Assembly: GCF_029051725.1 (NCBI RefSeq)
Contig: NZ_JAACFU010000018.1
Coordinates: 96,571-160,570 of the forward strand
DNA from: Bradyrhizobium sp. CSS354
GTDB taxonomy: Bacteria; Pseudomonadota; Alphaproteobacteria; Rhizobiales; Xanthobacteraceae
Reading direction: 5' to 3'
DNA: 64,000 bases
Positions 45,366-54,157 of the stretch are shown here, piece by piece. Position numbers and translations under genes: made by a program. The stretch's first letter is position 1; the number at the start of each line of letters is the position of its first letter. A model generated the notes under the pieces. The model was given only the letters and a program-made list of their open reading frames with translations. It did no database searches and was not told the origin of the DNA.

Positions 45366-45510
45366 TTAGCCGACCGATTGAGCGGAAGCCCCTACCCGCC
45401 CCTTCTCTCCGAACCAACTCACATACAATGTCGGCAGCAAGACCAGCGTCAAAACGGTTGCAACCAGCAGACCGCCCATGATTGCGACGGCCATCGGGCC
45501 CCAGAATACT
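45366..45510 (-). pseudogene. C-terminal fragment of an RND efflux permease
   Basis: The minus strand reads FWGPMAVAIMGGLLVATVLT, then LVLLPTLYVSWFGEKG and a stop at 45366. This is the last transmembrane helix of AcrB/HAE1-type pumps. Nothing of the rest of the gene is present upstream (45511-45713). The fragment differs from the C-terminus of the intact RND pump at 54154, so it comes from another gene. Confidence 0.7.
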
Positions 45511-45713
45511 TTTCGGCCGGGATAAGGTCAGCCTCAGGCGCCCCTCCAGCAACAACGATCAGGAACATTCATCCCCACGCCTCAGGGTTTTCTCCGATCC
45601 CAAGCCGACCGATCGAAAGCTAGTGTTCGAAAGCGCGTTCCGCCAGTGGCACGGTTGCACCGGGTGGCGCATCGTGTTGGCCGCGGCGCAGCTTAATCCA
45701 GCAGGAGGTTTGC

Positions 45714-46217
45714 ATGTCCGATCTAGTAGCGATCGTGTATCCATCCGAGGCGAAGGCCGAGGAAGTACGTCAGCGGCTGCTCAAGCTGCAGAAGGAATAT
45801 CTGATCACCATCAGCGACGCAGTGATCGCCGTGAAGACGGATTCAGGCGGCATCAAGCTCAATCAGCTCGTCAACACGACGTCGATGGGCGCGGTGACCG
45901 GCGGTTTCTGGGGACTTCTGATCGGCATGATCTTCCTCAATCCGATCCTCGGTGTCGCCGTCGGCGCAGCTTCCGGCGCACTTGGCGGCGCACTGTCCGA
46001 TTTCGGCATCGACGACTCCTTCATGAAGGAATTATCAGTATCACTTCACACGGGCAACGCCGCCTTGTTCGTGCTGATCAAGAATATGACTGCGGACAAG
46101 GTCTTGAAGGAGATCAAGGACGCCGGAGGGACCGTGCTGAAGACGTCCCTCGACGATGCCAAAGAACAGGCTCTGCGCGACGCACTCGCAAGCGCCGCGG
46201 AGCGGCCGGCGGCCTGA
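45714..46217 (+). CDS. DUF1269 domain membrane protein
   Basis: 167 aa with GGAGGTTT before the ATG. N-terminal VAIVYPSEAKAEEVRQRLLK and the helical/strand half, then a Gly-rich hydrophobic region (GGFWGLLIGMIFLNPILGVA, VGAASGALGGALSDFGID) and the C-terminal ALFVLIKNMTADKVLKEIK. These are the hallmarks of DUF1269. Members are membrane-associated stress proteins. Next to genes linked to acid or anaerobic stress, which suggests a similar role here. Confidence 0.85.
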   Translation: MSDLVAIVYPSEAKAEEVRQRLLKLQKEYLITISDAVIAVKTDSGGIKLNQLVNTTSMGAVTGGFWGLLIGMIFLNPILGVAVGAASGALGGALSDFGIDDSFMKELSVSLHTGNAALFVLIKNMTADKVLKEIKDAGGTVLKTSLDDAKEQALRDALASAAERPAA

Positions 46218-46223
46218 AGCCAC

Positions 46224-46937
46224 TTAGCGGCGGTTTCCGGCCAGACGCAGCAGCATCATGAACAGGTTGATAAAGTTGAGATACAACGACAGCGCCGAAA
46301 TTACCGACTTGCGGCCTCTGGTCGTTTCGTCGTCCCGGCTGTCATGCATCGCCTTGATCCGTTGCGTGTCGTAGGCCGTCAGCCCGGCAAACACGCCGAC
46401 GCCCACAATGGAGATCAGCCAATCAAGCCCGCTGGATTGCAGGAACAGATTCACCAGGGTGGCGATGATGATCCCGACAAGGCCCATGAACAGGAAGGTG
46501 CCGAGACCGGATAAGTCGCGTCTTGTGGTGTAGCCAAAGACGCTGAGCGCCCCGAACGTCGCCGCGGTGATGAAGAAGACGCGCGCAATCGAGGCGCTGG
46601 TGTAGATGTGGAGCAGCGTCGAGAGCGACACGCCGACCAGCGCCGCATAGATGAAGAACAGCAGACGCGCGATCGACACCGACAGCGTATTGATCCGTGA
46701 GCCGATGAAGAAAACCAAACCCAGCGGCGCCAGTATGAAGACCCACATCAACGGGCTCTGCAGCAATGCAGGACTGGTGAGCTGATAGGTGAGCCACGCG
46801 ACAACAGCCGTTAGGCCGACGCCGGCAGCCATATAGTTGTAGATGCGCAGCATGTAGCTACGCAGTCCAGCAGCGACCGCGATTGCATGGCCGCCGCCCG
46901 CTCCCACCATCGTCACGTTCGGATCATAGTTCGACAT
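46224..46937 (-). CDS. Bax inhibitor-1/YccA family membrane protein
   Basis: 237 aa from ATG 46937 (GGAG 9 bp upstream); the reading to 47279 is not supported. Seven hydrophobic segments. Signature pieces: LRSYMLRIYNYMAAGVGLTA, FFITAATFGALSVFGYTTRR, GLVGIIIATLVNLFL and GVFAGLTAYDTQRIKAM, which carries the TAYDTQ family motif with the conserved Asp. Ion-leak or stress protein of the inner membrane. Convergent with the DUF1269 gene, 6 bp apart. Confidence 0.92.
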   Translation of the reverse strand: MSNYDPNVTMVGAGGGHAIAVAAGLRSYMLRIYNYMAAGVGLTAVVAWLTYQLTSPALLQSPLMWVFILAPLGLVFFIGSRINTLSVSIARLLFFIYAALVGVSLSTLLHIYTSASIARVFFITAATFGALSVFGYTTRRDLSGLGTFLFMGLVGIIIATLVNLFLQSSGLDWLISIVGVGVFAGLTAYDTQRIKAMHDSRDDETTRGRKSVISALSLYLNFINLFMMLLRLAGNRR

Positions 46938-47186
46938 TGCCTGTCTCCTGCCAGAGCTCGCTAACCAGGTCATGCTATCTCTGGGTATCAGTAGACGGCA
47001 TCGGACAATCACCCGAGAGCTGGCAAGGACAATCACCCTATCGCACAGCTTTTTCGGTACTGCGCACCTGAGCACGGTGATTACGAACCGGTAATCGAAA
47101 CCGCCGGAAGTGTCCTCCTTTGGTCGGAGACGCATTACGTGTTTGTCACTTGGAAAATGGCCGCGATCCGGCCTAATCCGGCCGGT

Positions 47187-47411
47187 ATGCGCTTCTACTT
47201 TCATATCGTCGACAGATACGGTCTCTCGCCCGATGGGACCGGATGCGAGCTCGCCAATCAGGATGCAGCGTCCCTGCATGCCCGATGCATAGCAGCTGAA
47301 CTCGCGAAGGCGGGCGAGTTCTGCCGTTTCAGCGTCGTGCTTTTGGCGACCGCTTCCGGGCCATCATCCAGTCCCGGTCAAATCGCGACTGCCCCTCCCC
47401 CAAAACCTTGA
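47187..47411 (+). CDS. DUF6894 family small protein
   Basis: 74 aa from ATG 47187, in frame with an upstream ATG at 47139 that lacks a ribosome site. MRFYFHIVDRYGLSPDGTGC followed by an acidic/helical stretch (LANQDAASLHARCIAAELA) matches the DUF6894 fold that is common in Bradyrhizobium and Methylobacterium. A short Pro/Ser tail follows. Function unknown. Confidence 0.7.
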   Translation: MRFYFHIVDRYGLSPDGTGCELANQDAASLHARCIAAELAKAGEFCRFSVVLLATASGPSSSPGQIATAPPPKP

Positions 47412-47563
47412 GGGCGATGCCCAACCTTATAGTACGTCAATTTCCTGCCCTCGCTCCCTACAGAGAATCCCGGATGTGCGAAGGGGAAAGCCACGTCTAA
47501 GGTCCTCTCCAATGCGGCGGGCATCAATGCCCGTCGCATCCCGGATTGGAAGGCCATCCCGTC

Positions 47564-49003
47564 ATGGCTCCCCCGCCGAATGCGGCCGACCAGAAACTCT
47601 CGCGGAATGCTCTCATCGCGCTCGTGATCGGCTCGATGGTGGGGTCCGGCATTTTCGCACTACCTGCGGCGTTCGGACGAGCCACGGGTGCGCTTGGAGC
47701 AATGATCGCCTGGGCTATCGCGGGCAGCGGCATGCTGATGCTGGCTTTCGTGTTCCAGACGTTGTCACACCGCAAGCCCGACCTCGATGCCGGGATCTAT
47801 GCCTATGCCAGAGCCGGATTTGGCGACTACATCGGCTTTGCTTCAGCCGTCGGGTACTGGATCGGTTGCTGTCTTGCAGACGTCGCCTGTCTCGTCTTGA
47901 TCAAGGCAACGCTCGGGCAGTTTTTTCCCATGTTCGGCGACGGGACAACTCCGGTGGCGATCGCTTCGGCGTCTGTCCTGCTGTGGGGAGTGCACATCTT
48001 GCTGCTGCGCGGCATCAAGAGTGCAGCCACGCTCAATACGATTGCGACCTACACAAAGATCATCCCGATTTTGCTGTTCATTGGCACTGCCGTCATTGCT
48101 TTTAATGGCGATCTGTTCGGCGTTAATTTCCACGGAGCGGAGCAGTCGGATGCGTCGAGTGTGTCTTCTCAGGTTCGCGGCACGATGCTGCTGACCGTGT
48201 TCGTTTTCGTCGGCATTGAAGGCGCGAGCGTCTACTCCCGCTACGCTCGGCGTCGTGCCGACGTCGGGTTCGCAACCCTCGCCGGGTTTCTGACGGTGCT
48301 GGGCCTGCTCGTTCTCGTGACGCTCTTGTCCTACGGCGTGTTGCCGAGGGCTGAACTGGCCGATCTTCCGACGCCATCCATGGCTGGCGTGATGGAAGCA
48401 ATCGTCGGCCGCTGGGGCGGCGTATTCATCAGCCTGGCGCTCCTGATCTCGGTTCTCGGCAACTACCTATCTTGGTCACTGCTGGCGGCCGAGATCCTGC
48501 ATTCCGCGGCGATCCACCGCACCATGCCTTCCTTTCTTGCCAGGGTGAATGCGCACAAAGTCCCTGCCGGCGCGCTCTGGCTCACAAATTGCGTCATCCA
48601 GATCTTTCTGCTGGTCGCCTGGTTTGCGGAGTACGCGTTCACACTCGCGTTGAAGATGACGAGCGCGATGACGCTAATCCCGTATTTCTTTGTCGCGGCG
48701 TACGGCTTAAAGCTTGCCTGGTCGGGCGAGACCTACCGCGCGGGCGAGCGCGCTCGCACCACCGACTGGATCCGATCGGCTATAGCAACGATCTATGCAG
48801 CTGGCATGATCTACGCAGGCGGACCGAAATTTCTCTTGCTGTCGTCCATCCTGTATGCACCCGGCACTCTGCTGTTCCTACTTGCGAAACGCGAGCGCAA
48901 GGAAGCAATCTTCAGGCCATTCGAAGCTATGCTTTTTGCAGCGATCACGATTGCCGCGTGCGCCGGCGTTTACGCACTCGCAACCGGAGCCATATCGATT
49001 TGA
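47564..49003 (+). CDS. Second ArcD-like APC antiporter
   Basis: 479 aa from ATG 47564, after GGAAGG. Twelve predicted transmembrane helices. Helix 1 has VIGSMVGSGIFALP, then LDAGIYAYARAGFGDYIGF, and later FVGIEGASVYSRYARRRADV. These are the same blocks as in the protein at 43789-45222, so the two are paralogs with opposite orientation around DUF1269, BI-1 and the DUF6894 gene. Substrate could be arginine/ornithine or another basic amino acid. Confidence 0.88.
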   Translation: MAPPPNAADQKLSRNALIALVIGSMVGSGIFALPAAFGRATGALGAMIAWAIAGSGMLMLAFVFQTLSHRKPDLDAGIYAYARAGFGDYIGFASAVGYWIGCCLADVACLVLIKATLGQFFPMFGDGTTPVAIASASVLLWGVHILLLRGIKSAATLNTIATYTKIIPILLFIGTAVIAFNGDLFGVNFHGAEQSDASSVSSQVRGTMLLTVFVFVGIEGASVYSRYARRRADVGFATLAGFLTVLGLLVLVTLLSYGVLPRAELADLPTPSMAGVMEAIVGRWGGVFISLALLISVLGNYLSWSLLAAEILHSAAIHRTMPSFLARVNAHKVPAGALWLTNCVIQIFLLVAWFAEYAFTLALKMTSAMTLIPYFFVAAYGLKLAWSGETYRAGERARTTDWIRSAIATIYAAGMIYAGGPKFLLLSSILYAPGTLLFLLAKRERKEAIFRPFEAMLFAAITIAACAGVYALATGAISI

Positions 49004-49033
49004 ATCTTTGTCCCTAGTTGCATGGAGGCGAAT

Positions 49034-49273
49034 ATGAGCACACGAGCCATCTGTGGCGCCTTGATCATGTGCGGATCGATGGCGGTCTGCGCCTTTCCAA
49101 CCGTGTCGCTGGCCCAGTTGACTGAGACCGGCGTGTCTGCCCAAAGCGGCGCCGGCGCGTCGCCACCGGAGAAGGCAGCTCCCAACACCAATACGAACCC
49201 GACGAAGCACCGCTACTGGCGTCATCGCGGCGGAAAGCATCCGCACTTTGGCAGCCGGCGCATCCGGACCTAG
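49034..49273 (+). CDS. Small exported protein, basic C-terminus
   Basis: 79 aa from ATG 49034, 7 bp after GGAGG. Signal peptide AICGALIMCGSMAVCAFPTV ending SLA. The mature part is Pro/Asn-rich, then HRYWRHRGGKHPHFGSRRIR, very rich in Arg and His. Unknown family, possibly metal- or acid-binding. Confidence 0.65.
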   Translation: MSTRAICGALIMCGSMAVCAFPTVSLAQLTETGVSAQSGAGASPPEKAAPNTNTNPTKHRYWRHRGGKHPHFGSRRIRT

Positions 49274-49304
49274 GTTTCAAGGCGACGGCGATTGAACCGA
49301 TACC

Positions 49305-50429
49305 ATGAACGAGTCCAGGACAGCACCGGAGAGACTCTGCGAGATCGCTCCACGCGATGAGGCCGCCGTCGTGCCGGAGAACGGCACACGGCGCGGCATT
49401 CTCGCAACCGGGCTCGGCCTGGTGGCCGCCTGCGTCTTGCTGTTTCTGGTGTGGCAGACGGTCTCCAGTCTCCTGCTGATCTTTGCAGGCGTGTTGTTTG
49501 CCGCGTTTCTGGATGCTTGCGCAAGAGCCCTGGCGGCCGTCCTCCCGCTCAATCGCGCCGCACGGCTGACGCTGGTTCTGTTGCTGTTCTCCGCTCTGTC
49601 GGGATTTGGACTGATCTGGGGCGCGGGAAAGCTGCCGGAGCAGACGCGTCTCTTGCTGAAGGTCATGGACAACCAACTCGACATCCTGCAGCAGCATCTT
49701 CTGTCATACGGCGTGGATCTGCTCGGTCCGGAATGGGGCCGCGACTTTGCGCAGTGGCTGTTCTCGGATCAAGGCCGGTTTCTCAACCATGCTCAGTTCC
49801 TGCTTGGCGGAGCGTCGAGCCTTCTGACCAGTGTCCTGGTGGTCCTGTTCCTCGGGATCCTCTTTGGTTTCGACCCAACCAGCCACCGTGAAAGCCTGAT
49901 CATGCTGGTGAAGCCCTCCCAGCGCCAACGGACGAGAGCGATCATGGACGAGATGGGTAATGTCATGCGGCTGTGGCTCGTCGGGCAGTTCATCCGCGTC
50001 ATACTCATGACGGTGTTGGTCTGGGCCGCACTCTATCTCATCGGATTGCCCGGACCCTTCGTGCTCGGACTGCAGGCGGGCCTGTCGAATTTCATTCCCT
50101 ATGTCGGACCAATCGTAGCCGCAATACCGATCGCACTGGTCGCAATGCCGCTCGGCAGTTCCCTGCTGATCTGGGCCGTCCTCATTTACTCGATCATCCA
50201 GTCGGTCGAAGGCTATGTGATCGGTCCGCTGATCCAGCGTCAGGCCGTCGAGATCCCTCCTGCCTGGACGTTGGTCGCCATCGTCCTGCTCGGTGCGCTG
50301 TTCGGCGTCCTGGGCATCGCGCTCGCCATGCCCCTGGTGGCGATCGGCCGTGTCGCAATCATCCGATTCTATGTCGAGGACTACCTCGGCGACGAGTTCA
50401 AGCAGACGTTCAATAGCGGTGAATCGTGA
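49305..50429 (+). CDS. AI-2E family transporter
   Basis: 374 aa. Eight hydrophobic segments in the AI-2E (YdiK/PerM-like) order: ATGLGLVAACVLLFLVWQTV, LLLIFAGVLFAAFLDA, NRAARLTLVLLLFSALSG, then a long cytoplasmic loop, and LIGLPGPFVLGLQAGLSNFI, NFIPYVGPIVAAIPIALVAM and ALFGVLGIALAMPLVAI at the C-terminal end. Substrate unknown; most such proteins are not autoinducer exporters. Likely co-transcribed with the next two genes. Confidence 0.88.
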   Translation: MNESRTAPERLCEIAPRDEAAVVPENGTRRGILATGLGLVAACVLLFLVWQTVSSLLLIFAGVLFAAFLDACARALAAVLPLNRAARLTLVLLLFSALSGFGLIWGAGKLPEQTRLLLKVMDNQLDILQQHLLSYGVDLLGPEWGRDFAQWLFSDQGRFLNHAQFLLGGASSLLTSVLVVLFLGILFGFDPTSHRESLIMLVKPSQRQRTRAIMDEMGNVMRLWLVGQFIRVILMTVLVWAALYLIGLPGPFVLGLQAGLSNFIPYVGPIVAAIPIALVAMPLGSSLLIWAVLIYSIIQSVEGYVIGPLIQRQAVEIPPAWTLVAIVLLGALFGVLGIALAMPLVAIGRVAIIRFYVEDYLGDEFKQTFNSGES

Positions 50430-50440
50430 GTGAGGAGCCT

Positions 50441-51040
50441 ATGAACCAGAGCGGTGCGCCACGGCAGGAGGGTACCGATCCTCCCTCGCCTCAATCGACA
50501 ATGGCTCGATTCCTGTGGCAGCAGCTTCCTTATGTCGTGGCGCTGGTGCTTGCCATCGCGGGCGTCGCCTATACCAACGTTTCCCACCAACCTCTCGTCG
50601 GCTACTGGGAATTCCTGGCGCTTGCCATCTGCATCGTGTGCGTCGTCACCAAATGGCCGGAAACCCAAGGCAAGGAGGCCCGGCTCCGCTTGATCTGGAC
50701 CCAGGCGCTGCATTGGGTCGCCGTGCTGGTCACGATGAACATCATTCTGATCTCGGGCGTTCAGCAATTGCTTCCGACCCCGGCGACCGGCCTTGTCCTG
50801 CTGACTTTGCTTGCGCTCGGCACGTTCCTCGCTGGCGTCAGCCTTCTATCGCTGCAGATCTCTTTCCTCGGCCTTGCCATGGGCATTGCCGTCCCGGCGA
50901 TATCCTGGCTGAAGCAGTCCGTCTTTTTCTTCCTGCTGGGCGCAGTGCTGCTGATCGGACTCGGCATCACATTCTGGCTCCGCCAGGACAGCCGACCGAG
51001 GAGCGCGCTCTCCGATACCAACAGTCAAGTGGAGGCCTGA
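50441..51040 (+). CDS. Membrane protein of unknown family, six transmembrane segments
   Basis: 199 aa from ATG 50441, preceded by GAGTGAGGAG; a GTG at 50426 is the alternative. Hydrophobic segments: PYVVALVLAIAGVAYTNV, YWEFLALAICIVCVVT, ALHWVAVLVTMNIILISGV, LVLLTLLALGTFLAGVSLLS, ISFLGLAMGIAVPAISW and SVFFFLLGAVLLIGLGITFW. Short charged ends. Placed 11 bp after the AI-2E gene and directly before DUF992. Confidence 0.7.
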   Translation: MNQSGAPRQEGTDPPSPQSTMARFLWQQLPYVVALVLAIAGVAYTNVSHQPLVGYWEFLALAICIVCVVTKWPETQGKEARLRLIWTQALHWVAVLVTMNIILISGVQQLLPTPATGLVLLTLLALGTFLAGVSLLSLQISFLGLAMGIAVPAISWLKQSVFFFLLGAVLLIGLGITFWLRQDSRPRSALSDTNSQVEA

Positions 51041-51526
51041 ATGCGAATGATCCGGTTTATGGCAGTCTTCGGCGCGTCCGCGTTGCTATGCGGCGCAGCC
51101 CTGCCGGCGCGCGCCGAAACGTTCAGGGTCGGCCGGCTCCTGTGCTTCAGCAACCCGCGCGTCGGGCTTGTGCTCGGATCGGTGCAGTCGTTGCGCTGCA
51201 CATTCTTTGCGAGAAATCCGCCGAGGCAGTTCATCTATGAGGGACGAATCCGGCGTGTCGGCCTTGATATCGGCGTGACCAGCGCAGGCACCTTGTCTTG
51301 GGCCGTGCTCGCCAAAAACTCGCGGATCGGATCCGCCACCTTGCGCGGCAACTATGTCGGCGCGAGCGGCAGCTTTGCGTTCGGCCCCGGGCTCGGCGCG
51401 AACGTCCTGATCGGTGGCTCGCGACGGAGCGTGATGTTGCAACCCCTGTCGATCGAGCGATCGATCGGGATCAACCTGGCCGCCGGCGTCACTAACCTGA
51501 CGCTGGGTCCGCGCGGCCAGCGATAG
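51041..51526 (+). CDS. DUF992 family secreted protein (copy 2)
   Basis: 161 aa, start codon adjacent to the previous stop. Signal peptide MAVFGASALLCGAALPARA. DUF992 pattern: VGRLLCFSNPRVGLVLGSVQ, LRCTFFARN, IYEGRIRRVGLDIGVTSAGT, SATLRGNYVGASGSFAFGPG, GANVLIGGSRRSVMLQPLSI. The pattern follows copy 1 (36167-36628) closely, so recent or conserved paralogs. Confidence 0.87.
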   Translation: MRMIRFMAVFGASALLCGAALPARAETFRVGRLLCFSNPRVGLVLGSVQSLRCTFFARNPPRQFIYEGRIRRVGLDIGVTSAGTLSWAVLAKNSRIGSATLRGNYVGASGSFAFGPGLGANVLIGGSRRSVMLQPLSIERSIGINLAAGVTNLTLGPRGQR

Positions 51527-51677
51527 CTTGCAAAGGCGATCGAGCACACAATCGCTCCGTTCGTGGCCCACGAGAACATTCCCGCCCCATCGCTCAGGGT
51601 TTCGTCGGATGTCGATAGCGGAGGTTCGACGCTAGCGTCCCAAGCGTGCCGACCATCACGCAGACCAGGAGGATGGG

Positions 51678-52235
51678 ATGACAGCTTATGATGACCGCTC
51701 CGATATCGAGGCTTTGGGCGCCCCTCCGCTGTGGGTCTGTGCCCTTCTCGGAATCGTGATGATCGCCGCCGGCTTCGCAGCTCTCAGCGACGTGGCGTTC
51801 GCAACCATCATCAGCGTCAAGTTCATCGGACTGACGGCCATCGCGGCCGGCGCGTTCGAGATCATCCATGCATTCTGGACCAAGGGATGGGGTGGGTTCC
51901 TGTGGCAGATCTTGCTCGGCGCACTCTACGCCGCGTTCGGCCTTGTGCTGCTTACCCAGCCCGCCTCGGGTGCCCTGATCCTCACCTACCTCCTCGGCGC
52001 GGTGCTGTTCGCCTCAGGCGTCATTCGATGCGTGCTGAGCTTCGCCCATTGGCGGCAAAACGGATGGATGATGCTGATCTCGGGCATTTTTGGGCTGCTC
52101 GCCGGCGTGCTGATCCTATTCGGCTTTCCGACCATCAGCGTCTGGGCCCTCGGATTTCTGCTTGGCGTCGATCTGATTTCGCACGGCCTCGCCTGGCTGC
52201 TTTACGCTCTTCAGGCGGCGCGGCGAACCGCCTAA
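51678..52235 (+). CDS. HdeD-type (DUF308) acid-resistance membrane protein
   Basis: 185 aa with AGGAGG upstream. Six transmembrane helices in DUF308 order: WVCALLGIVMIAAGFAALSD, IISVKFIGLTAIAAGAFEII, FLWQILLGALYAAFGLVLLT, ALILTYLLGAVLFASGVIRC, WMMLISGIFGLLAGVLILFG and VWALGFLLGVDLISHGLAWL. HdeD supports acid resistance in enterobacteria; here it sits near arginine deiminase, DUF1269 and BI-1. Next gene follows 15 bp later. Confidence 0.9.
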   Translation: MTAYDDRSDIEALGAPPLWVCALLGIVMIAAGFAALSDVAFATIISVKFIGLTAIAAGAFEIIHAFWTKGWGGFLWQILLGALYAAFGLVLLTQPASGALILTYLLGAVLFASGVIRCVLSFAHWRQNGWMMLISGIFGLLAGVLILFGFPTISVWALGFLLGVDLISHGLAWLLYALQAARRTA

Positions 52236-52250
52236 CAAAGGAGAAGAAAC

Positions 52251-52535
52251 ATGATGGACACACCGAGCCGTCGGGCTTTCCTTGGCCTTGCTCAGAATGC
52301 CGTCGCTGCCGTGGCGATCGGCGCCATCGGCGTTCGTTTCATTGAGGCCGCGGACGCTATGCCTATTGCTCACGATCTCGGCCAGACCAGCGAGCGATCG
52401 AATCACCTGACGCAAGCACAATGGGGACCACCCCCTCGCCCAGGCTGGGGTCCGCCGCGATCGCCGCGGCGCCGGCGTCGCTGGGTGTGCTGGTGGCATC
52501 GCGGTCGTCGCCGTTGCGGATGGCGGTGGCGCTAA
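52251..52535 (+). CDS. Small Tat-signal protein with Arg/Trp-rich tail
   Basis: 94 aa with AAAGGAGAAG before the ATG. PSRRAFLGLAQNAVAAVAIG is a twin-arginine signal. The C-terminal half is Pro-, Arg- and Trp-rich (GPPPRPGWGPPRSPRRRRRW, ending GRRRCGWRWR). Unknown family; probably a folded or cofactor-bearing miniprotein or a membrane-active peptide. Confidence 0.7.
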   Translation: MMDTPSRRAFLGLAQNAVAAVAIGAIGVRFIEAADAMPIAHDLGQTSERSNHLTQAQWGPPPRPGWGPPRSPRRRRRWVCWWHRGRRRCGWRWR

Positions 52536-52615
52536 CAACGCGTCCTCGCGCAATCCGCGGTCGACAGATGCGCCGCGAAGCCGGCACCAGTCCCAATCAG
52601 ACGAAGGAGGCAGCC

Positions 52616-52858
52616 TTGCGCATCACGAATAGATGGGTCGTTGGGACCTTTCTGGCAGCTCTTCTCGTTGCAGCAACCTGGTATTGCGTGGCGGTATGGC
52701 AGGCAACGCCGTCTATGCCGCTTTACCGCAACGTCATCCTGGGAGGCGCTGCAATCCTGATGCTGGTCACCGGCTGCGGCCTGATCGCGCTGATGTTCTA
52801 CAGCCGCCGCAAGGGCTACGACGAACCCGCGCGCAGCAATCGCATGCGGCGGGAGTAG
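52616..52858 (+). CDS. Small membrane protein, TTG start
   Basis: 80 aa from TTG 52616, which lies 5 bp after AAGGAGG; no ATG with a ribosome site is available. Two hydrophobic segments: NRWVVGTFLAALLVAATWYC and NVILGGAAILMLVTGCGLIA, then a basic tail (YSRRKGYDEPARS). Function unknown. Directly before the efflux adaptor gene, but 54 bp separate them. Confidence 0.65.
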   Translation: MRITNRWVVGTFLAALLVAATWYCVAVWQATPSMPLYRNVILGGAAILMLVTGCGLIALMFYSRRKGYDEPARSNRMRRE

Positions 52859-52912
52859 CGAGGCGCCGGTGAAGCACTGACCCGGCTCCAGATCCGTTGC
52901 AAGGAGCGGACA

Positions 52913-54157
52913 ATGAACTTTGCTGGCGTCTCGATCAGCCTGCCGGGGGCAACTCTCCTGATGGTCATCGCCGGCGGATCGGCCCAAACCCAGTCGACTT
53001 CGGCCGCGCCACCCGCGGTCGGCATCGTGGAAGCGGCCAGGCGGCCGATCACGGAGAGCAGTGAGTTTCTCGGGCGGATCGAGGCGATCAATCGGGTCAA
53101 CCTCGTTGCTCGCGTCACTGCATTTCTGGAACGGCGCCTGTTCGAGGAAGGCGCCGAGATCAGCAAAGGCGATGAGCTCTATCGGCTTGAGCGTGGCCCC
53201 TTCGAATCGGATCTCGCATCGAAACAGGCGCAGGTGTCCCAGCTTGAGGCCACACTCGAGAATGCCAAGCTGACAACCGAACGCGCGCGGACCTTGCTCG
53301 GAGGCCCTGCCGGGCAACAGTCCACCTACGACGCAGCAATCGCGAACCAGCGCAGCCTCGAAGCCCAGGTGCGAGCCGCGCAAGCCGGGGTCCAGGCCTC
53401 TCAGATCAATCTCGATTACACAGTGATCAGCGCGCCGATCGCCGGCAAGATCGGACGAACGGCGGTGACGGTGGGCAACGTCGTCAGTCCAAGCTCGGGG
53501 GTACTGACCAGCATCGTCAGTCAAGACCCGATGTATGTCACCTTTCCCGTGCCGGTGCGTCAGGGACTGGAGCTGCGCGAACGATACGCGCCGCAAGGCG
53601 GTCTGGAAGCCGTGGTCATCAGGCTGCGACTGCCGAACGGGCGAATGTACGGAAATACCGGCAAGCTGAACTTCGTCGACAATACCATTGCCCAGAGCAC
53701 TGATACGATCACCGTGCGTGGCGAGATCGCCAATCCGATCCTGCGGGCGCCCTCGGCGGCCGGTGTCTCCGTTCACGAGTTGACCCATGGCGAGTTCGTG
53801 ACCGTAGTGCTTGAGGGCGTTCAGCCGGTCGAGGTGCTGGTGATCCCTCGCTCGGCCGTGCTCTCCGATCAGCAGGGCAACTATGTTCTCGCTGTCGGCG
53901 CCGACAACGAAGCCGAACAGCGTCGCATCCAGCTCGGGCAATCGACCCCGACTGTCGCGGCGGTGATCGCCGGACTTGCGGCCGGCGACAAGGTGATTGT
54001 CGAAGGCCTGCAGCGGGTTCGTCCCGGCCAGACCGTGTCGCCAGGACCAGCCAGCGCGCTGATCCTGTCGAGCATGAAAGCCGCCGCAGATGGCACGGCT
54101 CCGCAAACGGATCACGGCCCCTCCGGCAAGGCTCGTCCGGCGGATAACAAACCATGA
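52913..54157 (+). CDS. RND efflux periplasmic adaptor (MFP)
   Basis: 414 aa. Hydrophobic N-terminus, then ESSEFLGRIEAINRVNLVAR (lipoyl half), a coiled coil (ESDLASKQAQVSQLEATLEN, NQRSLEAQVRAAQAGVQASQ), INLDYTVISAPIAGKIGRTA (second lipoyl half) and the beta-barrel/proximal domains. Standard length. Its stop overlaps the permease start by 4 bp. No outer-membrane factor gene is next to it. HAE1-type multidrug or solvent export is likely. Confidence 0.92.
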   Translation: MNFAGVSISLPGATLLMVIAGGSAQTQSTSAAPPAVGIVEAARRPITESSEFLGRIEAINRVNLVARVTAFLERRLFEEGAEISKGDELYRLERGPFESDLASKQAQVSQLEATLENAKLTTERARTLLGGPAGQQSTYDAAIANQRSLEAQVRAAQAGVQASQINLDYTVISAPIAGKIGRTAVTVGNVVSPSSGVLTSIVSQDPMYVTFPVPVRQGLELRERYAPQGGLEAVVIRLRLPNGRMYGNTGKLNFVDNTIAQSTDTITVRGEIANPILRAPSAAGVSVHELTHGEFVTVVLEGVQPVEVLVIPRSAVLSDQQGNYVLAVGADNEAEQRRIQLGQSTPTVAAVIAGLAAGDKVIVEGLQRVRPGQTVSPGPASALILSSMKAAADGTAPQTDHGPSGKARPADNKP

